In this document: positions 7,450-15,765 of the stretch, in pieces
How positions within the stretch are numbered: the first letter of the stretch is position 1
How the letters are laid out: each line of letters opens with the position of its first letter
From: Chromobacterium haemolyticum
Lineage (GTDB): Bacteria > Pseudomonadota > Gammaproteobacteria > Burkholderiales > Chromobacteriaceae
Length of the DNA stretch: 49,027 nucleotides
Direction of reading: 5' to 3'
Assembly: GCF_002081825.1 (NCBI RefSeq)
Contig: NZ_MUKU01000039.1
Location: 1-49,027 of the forward strand
Made by a program: the position numbers and the translations under genes
The notes under the pieces: generated by a model
What the model was told of the DNA's origin: nothing
What the model saw: the letters and a program-made list of their open reading frames with translations, nothing else
Databases searched by the model: none

Positions 7450-8165
7450 CTCAGCGCTTCCACCTCGCAGGCCAGCATATAGCCGCCGCTGCGTATGGTC
7501 TTGAGCAGCACGGGCTCGCGCGCGTCTTCTCCCAGCCGGCGGCGCACCCGTCCTATCATCACATCTACGGTGCGGTCGAAGGGTCCGGCTTCTTTGCCGT
7601 TCATCGCCTCCATCAGTTGATCGCGCGACATCACGGCGTTGGCGTTTTCCGCCAAAGCCTGCAACAGCTTGAATTCGCCGCCGGACAGCGGAGTGACCAC
7701 CCCGGCCTCGTCCAGCAGATGCTGGGCGTTCAGGTCCAACATCCAGCCGGCGAAGCGCAGCCGGCGCACGCTAGCCGCATTCGCGGGCTGATCCGACACC
7801 CGGCGCAGAATGCTCTTGATCCGCGCCAGCAACTCGCGCGGGCTGAATGGCTTGGTCAGGTAGTCGTCCGCCCCCATTTCCAGACCGATAATGCGGTCCA
7901 GTTCGTCGCCGCGCGCGGTCAGCATCAGGATGGGCATGCAGGAGCGCTCGCGCAGATTGCGGCACAGGGTCAGCCCATCCTCGCCCGGCAACATCAGGTC
8001 CAGAATCAACATATTGTAGTTCTGCGCGGCAATCGCCTGATGCATGGCCTGGCCGTCGCCGACGGCGTCGACGGCGAAGCCCTGCTTGCCCAGGTAGTCG
8101 CGCAGCAGATCGCGCAGATCGGGGTCGTCATCCACTACCAGCAGTCTTGGCAAATCGACAGTCAT
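7446..8165 (-). CDS. OmpR-family response regulator
   Basis: 239 residues: a receiver domain with acidic residues Asp12-14, phosphoacceptor Asp56 (LILDLMLP), Thr83 and Lys105 (LTKPF), then a winged-helix DNA-binding domain from about 140 with LSGGEFKLLQAL, DRTVDVMIGRVRRRLGE and the terminal IRSGGYML hairpin. It is the partner of the kinase whose start overlaps its stop codon. Upstream on the same strand lie two tandem TGTAAAC units spaced one helical turn apart (8252-8269), the arrangement OmpR-type proteins bind, so autoregulation is likely. The ATG at 8165 has a GGAG about 10 bp before it. Confidence 0.9.
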   Translation of the reverse strand: MTVDLPRLLVVDDDPDLRDLLRDYLGKQGFAVDAVGDGQAMHQAIAAQNYNMLILDLMLPGEDGLTLCRNLRERSCMPILMLTARGDELDRIIGLEMGADDYLTKPFSPRELLARIKSILRRVSDQPANAASVRRLRFAGWMLDLNAQHLLDEAGVVTPLSGGEFKLLQALAENANAVMSRDQLMEAMNGKEAGPFDRTVDVMIGRVRRRLGEDAREPVLLKTIRSGGYMLACEVEALR

Positions 8166-8250
8166 AACAGCTCATCTCCATTGCGGCTTTGTTATTAGGA
8201 TACCGCGCCCGCCCGCAGGGCTGAGGGAGAAATCGTGGGGAAATGAGAAA

Positions 8251-8270
8251 GGTTTACACAAGGTTTACAA
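8251..8270. promoter_or_regulatory. Tandem direct repeat, candidate response-regulator box
   Basis: GGTTTACA occurs twice in direct orientation (8251-8258 and 8262-8269), spacing 11 bp. On the minus strand this reads GTAAA-N6-GTAAA, the geometry used by OmpR/CpxR-class regulators. It lies about 90 bp upstream of the response-regulator start and just before the terC terminator. Confidence 0.5.
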
Positions 8271-8301
8271 AAAACCGGCCACGCGCATCTCGCGTGGCCG
8301 G
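8271..8301 (-). terminator. Terminator of the TerC-family gene
   Basis: Stem CCGGCCACGCG (8275-8285), loop CATCT, CGCGTGGCCGG (8291-8301), followed on the minus strand by T6. A second hairpin, GCCGGAGC-CAT-GCTCCGGC, lies at 8315-8333 directly before it and is part of the same 3' region. Confidence 0.85.
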
Positions 8302-8351
8302 CCTCTCTTTCTCGGCCGGAGCCATGCTCCGGCGCTGACTATGCGCCCGCC

Positions 8352-9338
8352 TCAATCGTTGGGATTCTGGTCGCGCGTCTTGTGCAGCGAATACAGCACG
8401 CCCGCCAGCAGCAAGCCCAGCGTCGCCGCCAAGGACCAAGCGGTGGGGATCTTGAAAGTCACCCAACCCACATCGTTGAAGAACACCAGGCCCACCTTGA
8501 CGCCTATCATCACCAACACCAGCGATAAGGCGTACTTCAGGTAGTGGAAACGATGCACCATCGCCGCCAGCGCAAAGTACAGCGCGCGCAGGCCCAGAAT
8601 CGCAAAGATGTTGGAGGTGTAAACCAGGAACGGATCCTGAGTGATGGCGAAAATGGCCGGAATGCTGTCTACCGCGAACACCAGATCGGCGCTCTCCACC
8701 ATGATCAGCGCCAACAGCAGCGGCGTCGCCCACCAGCCGCGCGCCAAGCCATGCTTCTCACCGCGTATCAGGAAATGCTTGCCGTGCAAGTCCGGCGTCA
8801 AACGCAAATGGCCGCGCAACCACTGGTACATGCGGTTTTCCTGGATGGGCGCGTGTTCGTCGTCGGAAAACAGCATCTTGATCCCGGTGGCGATCAGGAA
8901 CAGGCCGAACAAGACCAACACCCACTGGAACTGCGCCACCAGCGCCGCGCCCAGGCCTATCATCAAGGCCCGCATCACGATCACGCCGAGAATGCCCCAG
9001 AACAGCACCCGGTGCTGGTACAAGCGCGGCACCGCCAGGCTGGAGAAGATCAGCGACATCACGAAGACGTTGTCCATGGACAGCGACTTCTCCACCACAT
9101 AGCCGGTCAGATACTGCATGCCGGCGTCCGCGCCCTGATACCACCAGATCCAGCCGCCGAAGGCCAGACCGACGCCGATGTAGAAAGCAGACAGCATCAG
9201 GCTTTCCTTGACCCCGATCTCTTTTTCTTCCTTGTGCAGCACGCCCAAATCAAAAGCCAGCAGGGCCAGCACGATGGCCATGAACATCAGCCAAACCCAC
9301 AAGGGATAGCCGGCAAAGCCGGCGCTCAACCATTCCAT
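8352..9338 (-). CDS. TerC/Alx-family integral membrane protein
   Basis: About 328 residues with eight or nine membrane segments. Family hallmarks are the acidic membrane motifs LLAFDLGVLHK near residue 25, EKSLSMDNVFVMSLIF near 85 and MVESADLVFAVDSIPAIFAITQDPF near 215. Members (Alx, TerC) are linked to manganese export, pH response or tellurite resistance. The start is set at ATG 9338 because AAAGGA lies 6 bp before it; an upstream TTG frame would lack this site. Unlike E. coli alx, no yybP-ykoY manganese riboswitch fits, since only about 100 bp separates it from htpX and most of that is a terminator. It is transcribed alone. Confidence 0.85.
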   Translation of the reverse strand: MEWLSAGFAGYPLWVWLMFMAIVLALLAFDLGVLHKEEKEIGVKESLMLSAFYIGVGLAFGGWIWWYQGADAGMQYLTGYVVEKSLSMDNVFVMSLIFSSLAVPRLYQHRVLFWGILGVIVMRALMIGLGAALVAQFQWVLVLFGLFLIATGIKMLFSDDEHAPIQENRMYQWLRGHLRLTPDLHGKHFLIRGEKHGLARGWWATPLLLALIMVESADLVFAVDSIPAIFAITQDPFLVYTSNIFAILGLRALYFALAAMVHRFHYLKYALSLVLVMIGVKVGLVFFNDVGWVTFKIPTAWSLAATLGLLLAGVLYSLHKTRDQNPND

Positions 9339-9361
9339 AAGCATTCCTTTCGGCAATAGAA

Positions 9362-9394
9362 AGGCCCCGGGCCGAGCGAACCGCCCCGGGGCCT
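9362..9394 (-). terminator. Terminator after htpX
   Basis: AGGCCCCGG (9362-9370) pairs with CCGGGGCCT (9386-9394); the minus strand continues TTTCTATT. It lies between htpX and the TerC-family gene. Confidence 0.7.
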
Positions 9395-9439
9395 GAACTC
9401 ACAAACGCCGCCCCCGCTAACGCGGAGGCGGATCAAAGC

Positions 9440-10321
9440 TTAACGACCGTGTTCCAGCGCGCCGATGCGCTCCTCGATGCTGGGATGGCTGGAGAACAGC
9501 GCCATCAGGCCGCCGCGCCCGCCGGAGATGCCGGAGGCCGCCATGTTCTGCGGTAGATCGCCGGCGGCGACGCCGCCCAAGCGGCGCAAGGCGTTGACCA
9601 TCGGACGCGGACCGCCCAGCAGCGTGGCGGCGCCGGCGTCGGCGCGGAATTCGCGCTGACGCGAGAAATACATCACGATGGCGGAGGCCAGGATGCCGAA
9701 CACGATCTCACAGACGATCACGGTCACCATATAGCCAATGCCCGGCCCGCGGGATTCTTCGTCGTTGCGGCGCAAAAAGTTGTCCACCAGATAGCCGACC
9801 ACGCGCGCCAGGAAGAACACAAAGGTGTTGACCACGCCCTGGATCAGCGTCAGCGTCACCATGTCGCCGTTCTGAATATGGGCGACTTCGTGCGCCAGCA
9901 CCGCTTCCACTTCTTCTTCCGTCATCGAGGCCAGCAGTCCGGTGGACACCGCCACCAGCGAGTTGGACTTGCTCGGGCCGGTGGCGAAGGCATTGGGCTC
10001 GCCCTCGTACACCGCCACCTCGGGCATCGGCAGATTGGCGCGGCTGGCCAGCTTCTGCACGGTATACACCAGCCAGCGCTCGGTATCGTTGCTGGGCGTT
10101 TCAACCACGCGCGCGCCGGTGCTCCATTTGGCCATGGTCTTGGACAGCATCAGCGAGATGAAGGCGCCGCCAAAGCCCATCACCGCGGCGAAGCCCAGCA
10201 GCGTGCCCAGGTTCAGGCCGTTGCCCGTCATGTAGCGGTTCAGCCCCAACAAGCTGGCCACAATGCTCAGCACCACCATCACGGCGATGTTGGTGGCGAT
10301 TAATAGGATGACTCGTTTCAT
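9440..10321 (-). CDS. htpX: Membrane zinc metalloprotease HtpX
   Basis: 293 residues from ATG 10321, exactly the length of E. coli HtpX. The N-terminus [20 protein letters not shown] is the first membrane helix. The zinc site HEVAH is at 144-148, and the third ligand is the Glu of [14 protein letters not shown] near residue 223. C-terminal [13 protein letters not shown] is the usual family ending. It degrades misfolded inner-membrane proteins alongside FtsH. An upstream in-frame extension to 10471 would run into the nhaR promoter and is rejected. In E. coli htpX is under Cpx/heat-shock control; here the upstream region is shared with divergent nhaR, and I do not see a convincing sigma-32 site. 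Confidence 0.95.
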   Translation of the reverse strand: MKRVILLIATNIAVMVVLSIVASLLGLNRYMTGNGLNLGTLLGFAAVMGFGGAFISLMLSKTMAKWSTGARVVETPSNDTERWLVYTVQKLASRANLPMPEVAVYEGEPNAFATGPSKSNSLVAVSTGLLASMTEEEVEAVLAHEVAHIQNGDMVTLTLIQGVVNTFVFFLARVVGYLVDNFLRRNDEESRGPGIGYMVTVIVCEIVFGILASAIVMYFSRQREFRADAGAATLLGGPRPMVNALRRLGGVAAGDLPQNMAASGISGGRGGLMALFSSHPSIEERIGALEHGR

Positions 10322-10388
10322 GGTGTTGGCCTTTGCGTTGAATTCGACGGCATTCCGCGGAACGCTCGACAAAGTGCATTCTAGACGC

Positions 10389-10417
10389 TGCGTTCCTCGG
10401 AAAAAATCAAATATAAT
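10389..10417 (+). promoter_or_regulatory. Probable nhaR promoter
   Basis: A consensus -10 TATAAT (10412-10417) lies 32 bp before the nhaR start, with a poor -35 TGCGTT (10389-10394) at 17-bp spacing. The poor -35 suggests activation by a regulator. Confidence 0.45.
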
Positions 10418-10448
10418 CAGAAAATACATCAAGTTTTTTCGAACCATT

Positions 10449-11339
10449 ATGTCCGAACGGATCAACTTCAAGCATCTGCATTACTTTTGGGCGGTCGCCC
10501 ACACCGGCGGCGTCACCCGCGCGGCGGAACAACTGGGCGTCAGCGCTCAAACCGTCAGCGGCCAGATTTCGCGACTGGAGCAGAGCCTGGAGCGAACCTT
10601 GTTCCGACAACAGGGACGCCAGCTGGTTCTGACCGAAGCCGGCCATGTGGCGCTGCGCTACGCCGACCAGATCTTCATGCTGGGCGAGGAATTGCAGGAA
10701 ACGCTGGAAGACGCCCAGCTGGACAAGACCATCCGCCTGGCGGCTGGCATTTCGGATGTGCTGCCCAAGGCCATCGCGCTCAAGCTGTTGGAACCGGCGC
10801 TGCGGCTGGACGCCAAGGTCAGGCTGCAATGCGGCGAAGGCGATTTCGACGAATTGCTGGCCGACTTGACCCGCCACCGGCTGGACGTGGTATTGGCGGA
10901 CCGGCCGATGGCGGCCGGCGGATCGCAGCCCTTTCAATCCTGGCTGCTGATGCGCTGCCCGGTAAAGATCGCCGGCGCGGCGGAATTATGGCGGCGCTAC
11001 GCCGAGGGATTCCCCGCCAGCCTGAACCAAGCGCCGATGTTGCTGCCCAGCCGCCACCATGTGCTGCGCAGCCAGTTGGACCAGTGGTTTGAAGAACGCA
11101 GGATCAAGCCGGACATCGTGGCGGAGTTCGACGACGGCGCCTTGCTGGACGCCTTCGGCCGCCAGGGCTTCGGTCTGTTCCCCACCACGGCACCCAGCGG
11201 CGGGGACGCGAACGCGCCGCAGGCGCTGGGCGAGGTCGACGGCGTCTGGGAACATTATTACGCCATCGCCAACCGTCGCCGGCTGCAACATCCGGGCGTC
11301 CAGGCCATGTTGCAAGCCGCCATTGACGCCGCGCTCTGA
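10449..11339 (+). CDS. nhaR: LysR-family transcriptional activator NhaR
   Basis: 296 residues, close to the 301 of E. coli NhaR. The N-terminal winged helix begins with the NhaR signature [21 protein letters not shown] and continues [20 protein letters not shown]. The effector part includes [19 protein letters not shown] near residue 225, also typical of NhaR. In E. coli NhaR senses sodium and activates nhaA and osmC. No nhaA lies in this window, so the gene is separated from its usual target. It is divergent from htpX and converges on livF, with a shared terminator at 11347-11370. Confidence 0.88.
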   Translation: MSERINFKHLHYFWAVAHTGGVTRAAEQLGVSAQTVSGQISRLEQSLERTLFRQQGRQLVLTEAGHVALRYADQIFMLGEELQETLEDAQLDKTIRLAAGISDVLPKAIALKLLEPALRLDAKVRLQCGEGDFDELLADLTRHRLDVVLADRPMAAGGSQPFQSWLLMRCPVKIAGAAELWRRYAEGFPASLNQAPMLLPSRHHVLRSQLDQWFEERRIKPDIVAEFDDGALLDAFGRQGFGLFPTTAPSGGDANAPQALGEVDGVWEHYYAIANRRRLQHPGVQAMLQAAIDAAL

Positions 11340-11346
11340 AAACAAA

Positions 11347-11370
11347 AAACCCCGGACAAGTCCGGGGTTT
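11347..11370. terminator. Bidirectional terminator between nhaR and livF
   Basis: AAACCCCGGAC (11347-11357), loop of 2 nt, GTCCGGGGTTT (11360-11370). A run of A before it gives T6 for minus-strand transcripts, and the plus side ends in GGTTT. It serves both converging genes. Confidence 0.8.
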
Positions 11371-11387
11371 GGCGACGCGCGGCGAAC

Positions 11388-12098
11388 TCACTCGCCCAGA
11401 TAGGCGTTGCGCACGCGTTCGTCGTTGAGCAGGTCCTTGGCCGGGCCGCTCATGGTGATGCGGCCGCTTTCCATCACGTAGCCGCGCTGCGACACTTCCA
11501 GCGCCAGCTTGGCGTTTTGCTCCACCAACAGCATGGTCACGCCCTCCTTAGCCACCATCTGAATGATCTCGAAGATCTTCTCCACGATGATGGGAGCCAG
11601 GCCCATGGACGGTTCGTCCAGCAGCAGCAGCTTGGGCTTGGACAGCATCGCGCGGCCCATGGCCACCATCTGCTGCTCACCACCGGACAAAGTGCCGGCA
11701 AGCTGTTTCTGCCGCTCCTTCAAGCGCGGGAACAGCTCGTACACCCGCTCGGCCTCGCTCAGGATCGCGGCCTTGTCGTCGCGATAGTAAGCGCCCATCA
11801 GCAGGTTCTCTTCCACCGTCAGCTTGGCGAACACCCCGCGGCCCTCCGGCACCATGGCCAGGCCGTGGCGCACGAAGTTGTGCGGCGCGATAGTGGAGAT
11901 ATCTTTGCCGTCGTAGTGAATGCTGCCGCCGGATTTCTTCACCATGCCCACCAGGGTTTTCAGCGTGGTGGTCTTGCCGGCGCCGTTGGCGCCGATCAGG
12001 GTCACCAACTCGCCCTGCTTGATGTGAAAATCGATACCCTTGACCGCCTGAATGCCGCCATAGGCCACTTGCAGGTCTTTGACTTCCAAAATGCTCAT
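11388..12098 (-). CDS. livF: Branched-chain amino-acid ABC transporter ATPase LivF
   Basis: 236 residues. Walker A GANGAGKTT (about 37-45), signature LSGGEQQMVAMGRAM, Walker B LLLLDEPSMGLAP and the H-loop region MLLVEQNAK, all as in LivF. It hydrolyses ATP with LivG to power LivHM import of leucine, isoleucine, valine or related amino acids. The start overlaps the livG stop by 4 bp (translational coupling). It is last gene of livHMGF, read from about 15036. Confidence 0.93.
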   Translation of the reverse strand: MSILEVKDLQVAYGGIQAVKGIDFHIKQGELVTLIGANGAGKTTTLKTLVGMVKKSGGSIHYDGKDISTIAPHNFVRHGLAMVPEGRGVFAKLTVEENLLMGAYYRDDKAAILSEAERVYELFPRLKERQKQLAGTLSGGEQQMVAMGRAMLSKPKLLLLDEPSMGLAPIIVEKIFEIIQMVAKEGVTMLLVEQNAKLALEVSQRGYVMESGRITMSGPAKDLLNDERVRNAYLGE

Positions 12099-12865
12099 GC
12101 GTGTGCCGCTCCCAGGTAAGCCTCAATCACTTTCGGGTTCTTGCGCACCTCTTCGGGAACGCCTTCGGCAATCTTCTTGCCGTAGTCCAGCACCGCGATG
12201 CGGTCGCACAGGCCCATCATCAATTTGACGTCGTGCTCGATCAGCAGCACGGTCACGCCTCCGGCTCGGATTTTAGACATCAGGCTCTTCAACTCCTCGG
12301 TTTCGCGCGGGTTCATGCCGGCGGCCGGTTCGTCCAAGGCCAAGAGCTTGGGCTCGGTGGCCAACGCGCGCGCGATTTCCAACCGGCGCTGGTGGCCGTA
12401 GGACAGATTGCGGGCGCGCTCATGCGCAACGTCGGCGATGCCCACGTATTCCAGCAGTTCCCATGCCTTGTCGGTAATCGCCTTTTCTTCGGCCATGGTG
12501 CGCCTGTCGCGCAGCACTGCGCCCAGCGCTCCAGCCTTGGAGCGAATGTGGCGTCCCACCATCACGTTTTCCAGTGCCGTCATTTCGGCGAACAGGCGGA
12601 TGTTCTGAAAGGTGCGCGCGATGCCGGCGGCCACGACCACATGGGGCTTTTGCTGGAACAGATTGTGTCCGTCAAACTCGAACACGCCCTCGTCCGGCAC
12701 GTACAAGCCGGTCAGCACGTTGAACAGCGTGGTCTTGCCCGCGCCGTTGGGGCCGATCAGGCCGTAAATCTCGCCCTTGTTGATGGTCAGCGCCACATTG
12801 TTGAGCGCGTGCAGGCCGCCAAAGCGTTTATGGATGCCTTCTATCTTCAGCAAAACTTCAGCCAT
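12095..12865 (-). CDS. livG: Branched-chain amino-acid ABC transporter ATPase LivG
   Basis: 256 residues from ATG 12865, chosen because GAAAGG lies 6 bp upstream; an in-frame TTG at 12871 would also overlap the livM stop. Walker A GPNGAGKTT, signature LSYGHQRRLEIARAL, Walker B LLALDEPAAGMNPRE and the LivG-specific central stretch GIARTFQNIRLF. It pairs with LivF on the LivHM permease. The 3' end overlaps livF by 4 bp. Confidence 0.93.
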   Translation of the reverse strand: MAEVLLKIEGIHKRFGGLHALNNVALTINKGEIYGLIGPNGAGKTTLFNVLTGLYVPDEGVFEFDGHNLFQQKPHVVVAAGIARTFQNIRLFAEMTALENVMVGRHIRSKAGALGAVLRDRRTMAEEKAITDKAWELLEYVGIADVAHERARNLSYGHQRRLEIARALATEPKLLALDEPAAGMNPRETEELKSLMSKIRAGGVTVLLIEHDVKLMMGLCDRIAVLDYGKKIAEGVPEEVRKNPKVIEAYLGAAHA

Positions 12866-12867
12866 GC

Positions 12868-13968
12868 TCAACCTTTCTGCCCTGCGGCTTCTCTATCGTC
12901 ACGGAATTCGGCTTTACGGCGCTTGGACGGCCACATGCCCTCCGGCCGCACTAGCATCATCACCACCATCGCCAAGCCGAACAACAGCATGCGGGCGTTT
13001 TCCGGATCGATCAGCATTTTGCCGAAGGTTTTCATCTGCAGCGGGCCAATCACATCGCGCAGGATTTCCGGCGCGATGGTCAACACCACGGCGCCGAGAA
13101 TCACGCCAGGGATATGACCCATGCCGCCCAACACGATCATCGCCAGAATCATGATGGATTCCAGCAGGCTGAACGATTCCGGAGACACGAAACCCTGGAA
13201 AGACGCGAACAGGCCGCCGGCCACACCGCCGGACAAAGCGCCCAAGGCGAAGGCCAGGAGTTTGATATTGCGGATGTTGATGCCCATCGCCGCGGCGGCG
13301 ATGTCGTCTTCGCGCAAAGCCACCCAGGCGCGGCCGATTCGCGAATGCTGCAAGCGCCAGGCCATGATCACCACGCCCACGGTCAACACCAGGAACAGGT
13401 AGTAGTACAGATAGACGCTGTGGAAGCTGAGTCCGAACAACTCCATGGTATCGCCCAGCGACACGCCGCCCACCTTGATCGGATCGATCAGGTTGATGCC
13501 CTGCGGGCCATTAGTGATGTTAACCGGGGTGTTCAGGTTGTTCATGAAGATGCGCACGATCTCCCCGAAACCCAGCGTCACGATAGCCAGATAGTCGCCC
13601 TTGAGCCGCAATACCGGCGTGCCCAGCAAGATGCCGCAGAACGCCGCCACCACCGCGCCCAGCGGAATGCTGATGTAGAACGGCAGATGCAGGCCGAAAT
13701 GCGGCGAGCCCAACAAGGCGAAGGTATAGGCGCCCACTGCGTAGAAGGCGATGAAGCCCAGGTCAAGCAAGCCGGCAAAGCCCACTACGATGTTCAGGCC
13801 CAGCGCCAGCATCACATAAAGCAAGGCGAAATCGACGATGCGGACCCAGGAATTGCCCAGCAAGCCGCCCACCAGAAAAGGCAGCACCGCCAGCGCAACC
13901 GCGGACAGCATGAACAGGCCGACCTTCTTGCCGGTGTCCATCTTATTGATATTGAGTGCCATGGTCAT
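12868..13968 (-). CDS. livM: Branched-chain amino-acid ABC permease LivM
   Basis: 366 residues, about ten membrane helices, of the BPD_transp_2 type. LNIVVGFAGLLDLGFIAFYAVGAY (near residue 60) and the cytoplasmic coupling stretch GRAWVALREDDIAAAAMGIN (near 225) are LivM hallmarks. The N-terminus has a short cytoplasmic lead and an extra helix as usual for LivM. It lies 18 bp after livH, and its stop is followed within 2 bp by the livG start. It forms the membrane channel together with LivH. Confidence 0.93.
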   Translation of the reverse strand: MTMALNINKMDTGKKVGLFMLSAVALAVLPFLVGGLLGNSWVRIVDFALLYVMLALGLNIVVGFAGLLDLGFIAFYAVGAYTFALLGSPHFGLHLPFYISIPLGAVVAAFCGILLGTPVLRLKGDYLAIVTLGFGEIVRIFMNNLNTPVNITNGPQGINLIDPIKVGGVSLGDTMELFGLSFHSVYLYYYLFLVLTVGVVIMAWRLQHSRIGRAWVALREDDIAAAAMGINIRNIKLLAFALGALSGGVAGGLFASFQGFVSPESFSLLESIMILAMIVLGGMGHIPGVILGAVVLTIAPEILRDVIGPLQMKTFGKMLIDPENARMLLFGLAMVVMMLVRPEGMWPSKRRKAEFRDDREAAGQKG

Positions 13969-13986
13969 GATATGTCTGCTCCGTGA

Positions 13987-14910
13987 TCAGGCGCGATCGG
14001 CCATCTTTTCGCCCAGCAAGCCGGACGGACGGAAAATCAGCACCAGGATCAGCACCATGAAGGCGATGATGTCCTGATAGTTGGACCCGAGGAAACCGCC
14101 GGTCAGCGTGCCGATATAACCGGCGCCCAGGCTTTCAATGATGCCCAGCAGCAAGCCGCCAGCCACCGCGCCACCCAGATTGCCGATGCCGCCCAGCACC
14201 GCGGCGGTGAAGGCCTTCAGACCAATCATGAAGCCCATATAGTAATGAGCCTGCTCGTAGTTGGTGGCGACCATCACGCCGGCCACTGCGCCCAGCCCGG
14301 AGCCGATGACGAAGGTGGCGGAGATGATGGTGTTGACGTTGACGCCCATCAGGCCGGCCACCGCCGGGTTCTGGCTGGTGGCGCGCATGGCGCGGCCTAG
14401 CTTGGTGCGTTCCACCATCAACAGCAGGCCGGCCATGATCACCAGGCACAGCACGATGATGGTGATCTGCAGCTTGGTGATGCTGGCGCCGAAAAAGGAC
14501 ACCACGTCATGGTCGAGGATTTGCGGAAACGGAATGTAGTTGCGGCCCCAGATCAGGATGGCCACCTGCTGCAGCACGATGGACAGGCCGATCGCGGTGA
14601 TTAGCGGCGCCAGTCTTTGCTTGCCGCGCAGCGGGCGGTAAGCGATGCGCTCTACGGTGAAGCCCAGCAGCATGCAGGCAGCAATCGCCACCAGCAGACC
14701 GATCAGCACCAGGGCGGGACCGGGCAGGCCGGAACCGGACAAGGCGTTGACGACGGAGATGGTGACCATGGCGCCGAACATCACCACTTCGCCGTGAGCG
14801 AAGTTGATGAGCCCCATGATCCCGTACACCATGGTGTAGCCCAATGCGATCAACGCATAAATGCTACCCAGAACGAGACCGTTCAGGATTTGTTGCAGAA
14901 AAATGTCCAC
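13987..14910 (-). CDS. livH: Branched-chain amino-acid ABC permease LivH
   Basis: 307 residues. It starts with GTG at 14910 behind AAGGAGA nine bp upstream. Hallmarks: QQILNGLVLGSIYALIALGY (1st helix), GLINFAHGEVVMFGA, and the coupling loop RTKLGRAMRATSQNPAVAGLMGVN in two runs near residue 170. It is first gene of the operon. No livK/livJ binding-protein gene accompanies livHMGF here, so the periplasmic receptor must be encoded elsewhere; this is common in betaproteobacteria. The promoter at 15036-15065 gives an mRNA leader of about 120 nt. Confidence 0.93.
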   Translation of the reverse strand: MDIFLQQILNGLVLGSIYALIALGYTMVYGIMGLINFAHGEVVMFGAMVTISVVNALSGSGLPGPALVLIGLLVAIAACMLLGFTVERIAYRPLRGKQRLAPLITAIGLSIVLQQVAILIWGRNYIPFPQILDHDVVSFFGASITKLQITIIVLCLVIMAGLLLMVERTKLGRAMRATSQNPAVAGLMGVNVNTIISATFVIGSGLGAVAGVMVATNYEQAHYYMGFMIGLKAFTAAVLGGIGNLGGAVAGGLLLGIIESLGAGYIGTLTGGFLGSNYQDIIAFMVLILVLIFRPSGLLGEKMADRA

Positions 14911-15035
14911 GTTGGGAGATCTCCTTTGTATTGACGACCGGCAGCTTGCGGGGCTTTCCCTCTTATTGGCTGCTGCCTGTTCTTGAGTGCCCGGACGAGC
15001 CTTGATTATTTGGATTCTGTCAGACAGGCGAACGG

Positions 15036-15065
15036 ATTATGTAGGTGGATTCGAGCGACTGTCAA
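15036..15065 (-). promoter_or_regulatory. livH operon promoter
   Basis: Minus strand: consensus -35 TTGACA (plus 15060-15065), 18-bp spacer, -10 CATAAT (plus 15036-15041). It is the best sigma-70 match in the region. A 7-bp inverted repeat CAATCTT-A-AAGATTG (15063-15077) starts inside the -35 box and is a candidate operator. Confidence 0.6.
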
Positions 15066-15765
15066 TCTTAAAGATTGGTTAAAATGGCACCAAATCAAGC
15101 TCATTTAAAAACAATATAATACATTGTTTTTCATATATTTTTTTGAAAAACAAGACGAAACCGGCCAAAGAAATTTTGAATTTCTCTGGATAAAGACAAA
15201 CCCTAAGCCAGCAGGTTGTTTTTCAGATTTTGATCATGCTTCTGCGCAAAATATGTTCGCTTTCGAAAAGACACCCATCAAAGAATTCGCATTACAACAT
15301 TCGATCGCTTTCGTGATTCGAATGGATACAATCTCCCAAAAAGACACCCGACGCAGACAAAAATTACACAGCGCGACGCATCGTACATCAAGCAAAAACG
15401 AGACCATCGCATTCAGCGCCCATCCGACATTCCTCGCTGAACACATTTATGGCTAAAACATAGCCCATCCGACCCATCTTGGCTGCAACTTGTCTTATAG
15501 AACCGCCAACACACGCCCCGGTGCGGCGGCGCGCCTTCGATACGCAACCGACTTCCATGCGGCCGCGTCATCGCATCGGAGATTGCGGCAGACTGCGTGG
15601 ACGGTATGGCGAACGCTCCGGTCTCAGTGCCAATTAGATCGAAATAAGCAACAATTTAGTACGATTTAGATTGTTTATTCCCATTAATCGCGCGTTTTAT
15701 AGTGAGCGTCGCTATCCACCACCCACTGCCCGCGATAGATATCGGGCCATATGGAGAATGAATCG
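15066..15765. other. Low-GC control region upstream of livH
   Basis: About 700 bp with no convincing gene. From about 15080 to 15460 the base composition drops far below that of neighbours. It holds a 25-bp perfect inverted repeat, AAAAACAAT (15107-15115) and ATTGTTTTT (15123-15131) around ATAATAC. A 110-codon plus frame at 15124-15456 starts with TTG, has no ribosome binding site and no recognisable domain. The right part (15620-15700) is again A+T rich and should carry the promoter of the 15766 operon. Confidence 0.5.

Noticed and set aside
9339-9440. Manganese (yybP-ykoY) riboswitch before the TerC-family gene
   Set aside because: Only about 100 bp is available and it is filled by the htpX terminator; none of the conserved riboswitch loops is seen.
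10322-10471. 50-residue N-terminal extension of HtpX
   Set aside because: It would run across the nhaR promoter and start; the inner ATG gives the exact family length and first membrane helix.
15124-15456. 110-codon plus frame in the low-GC region upstream of livH
   Set aside because: Begins with TTG inside the inverted repeat, no ribosome binding site, and no recognisable sequence features.
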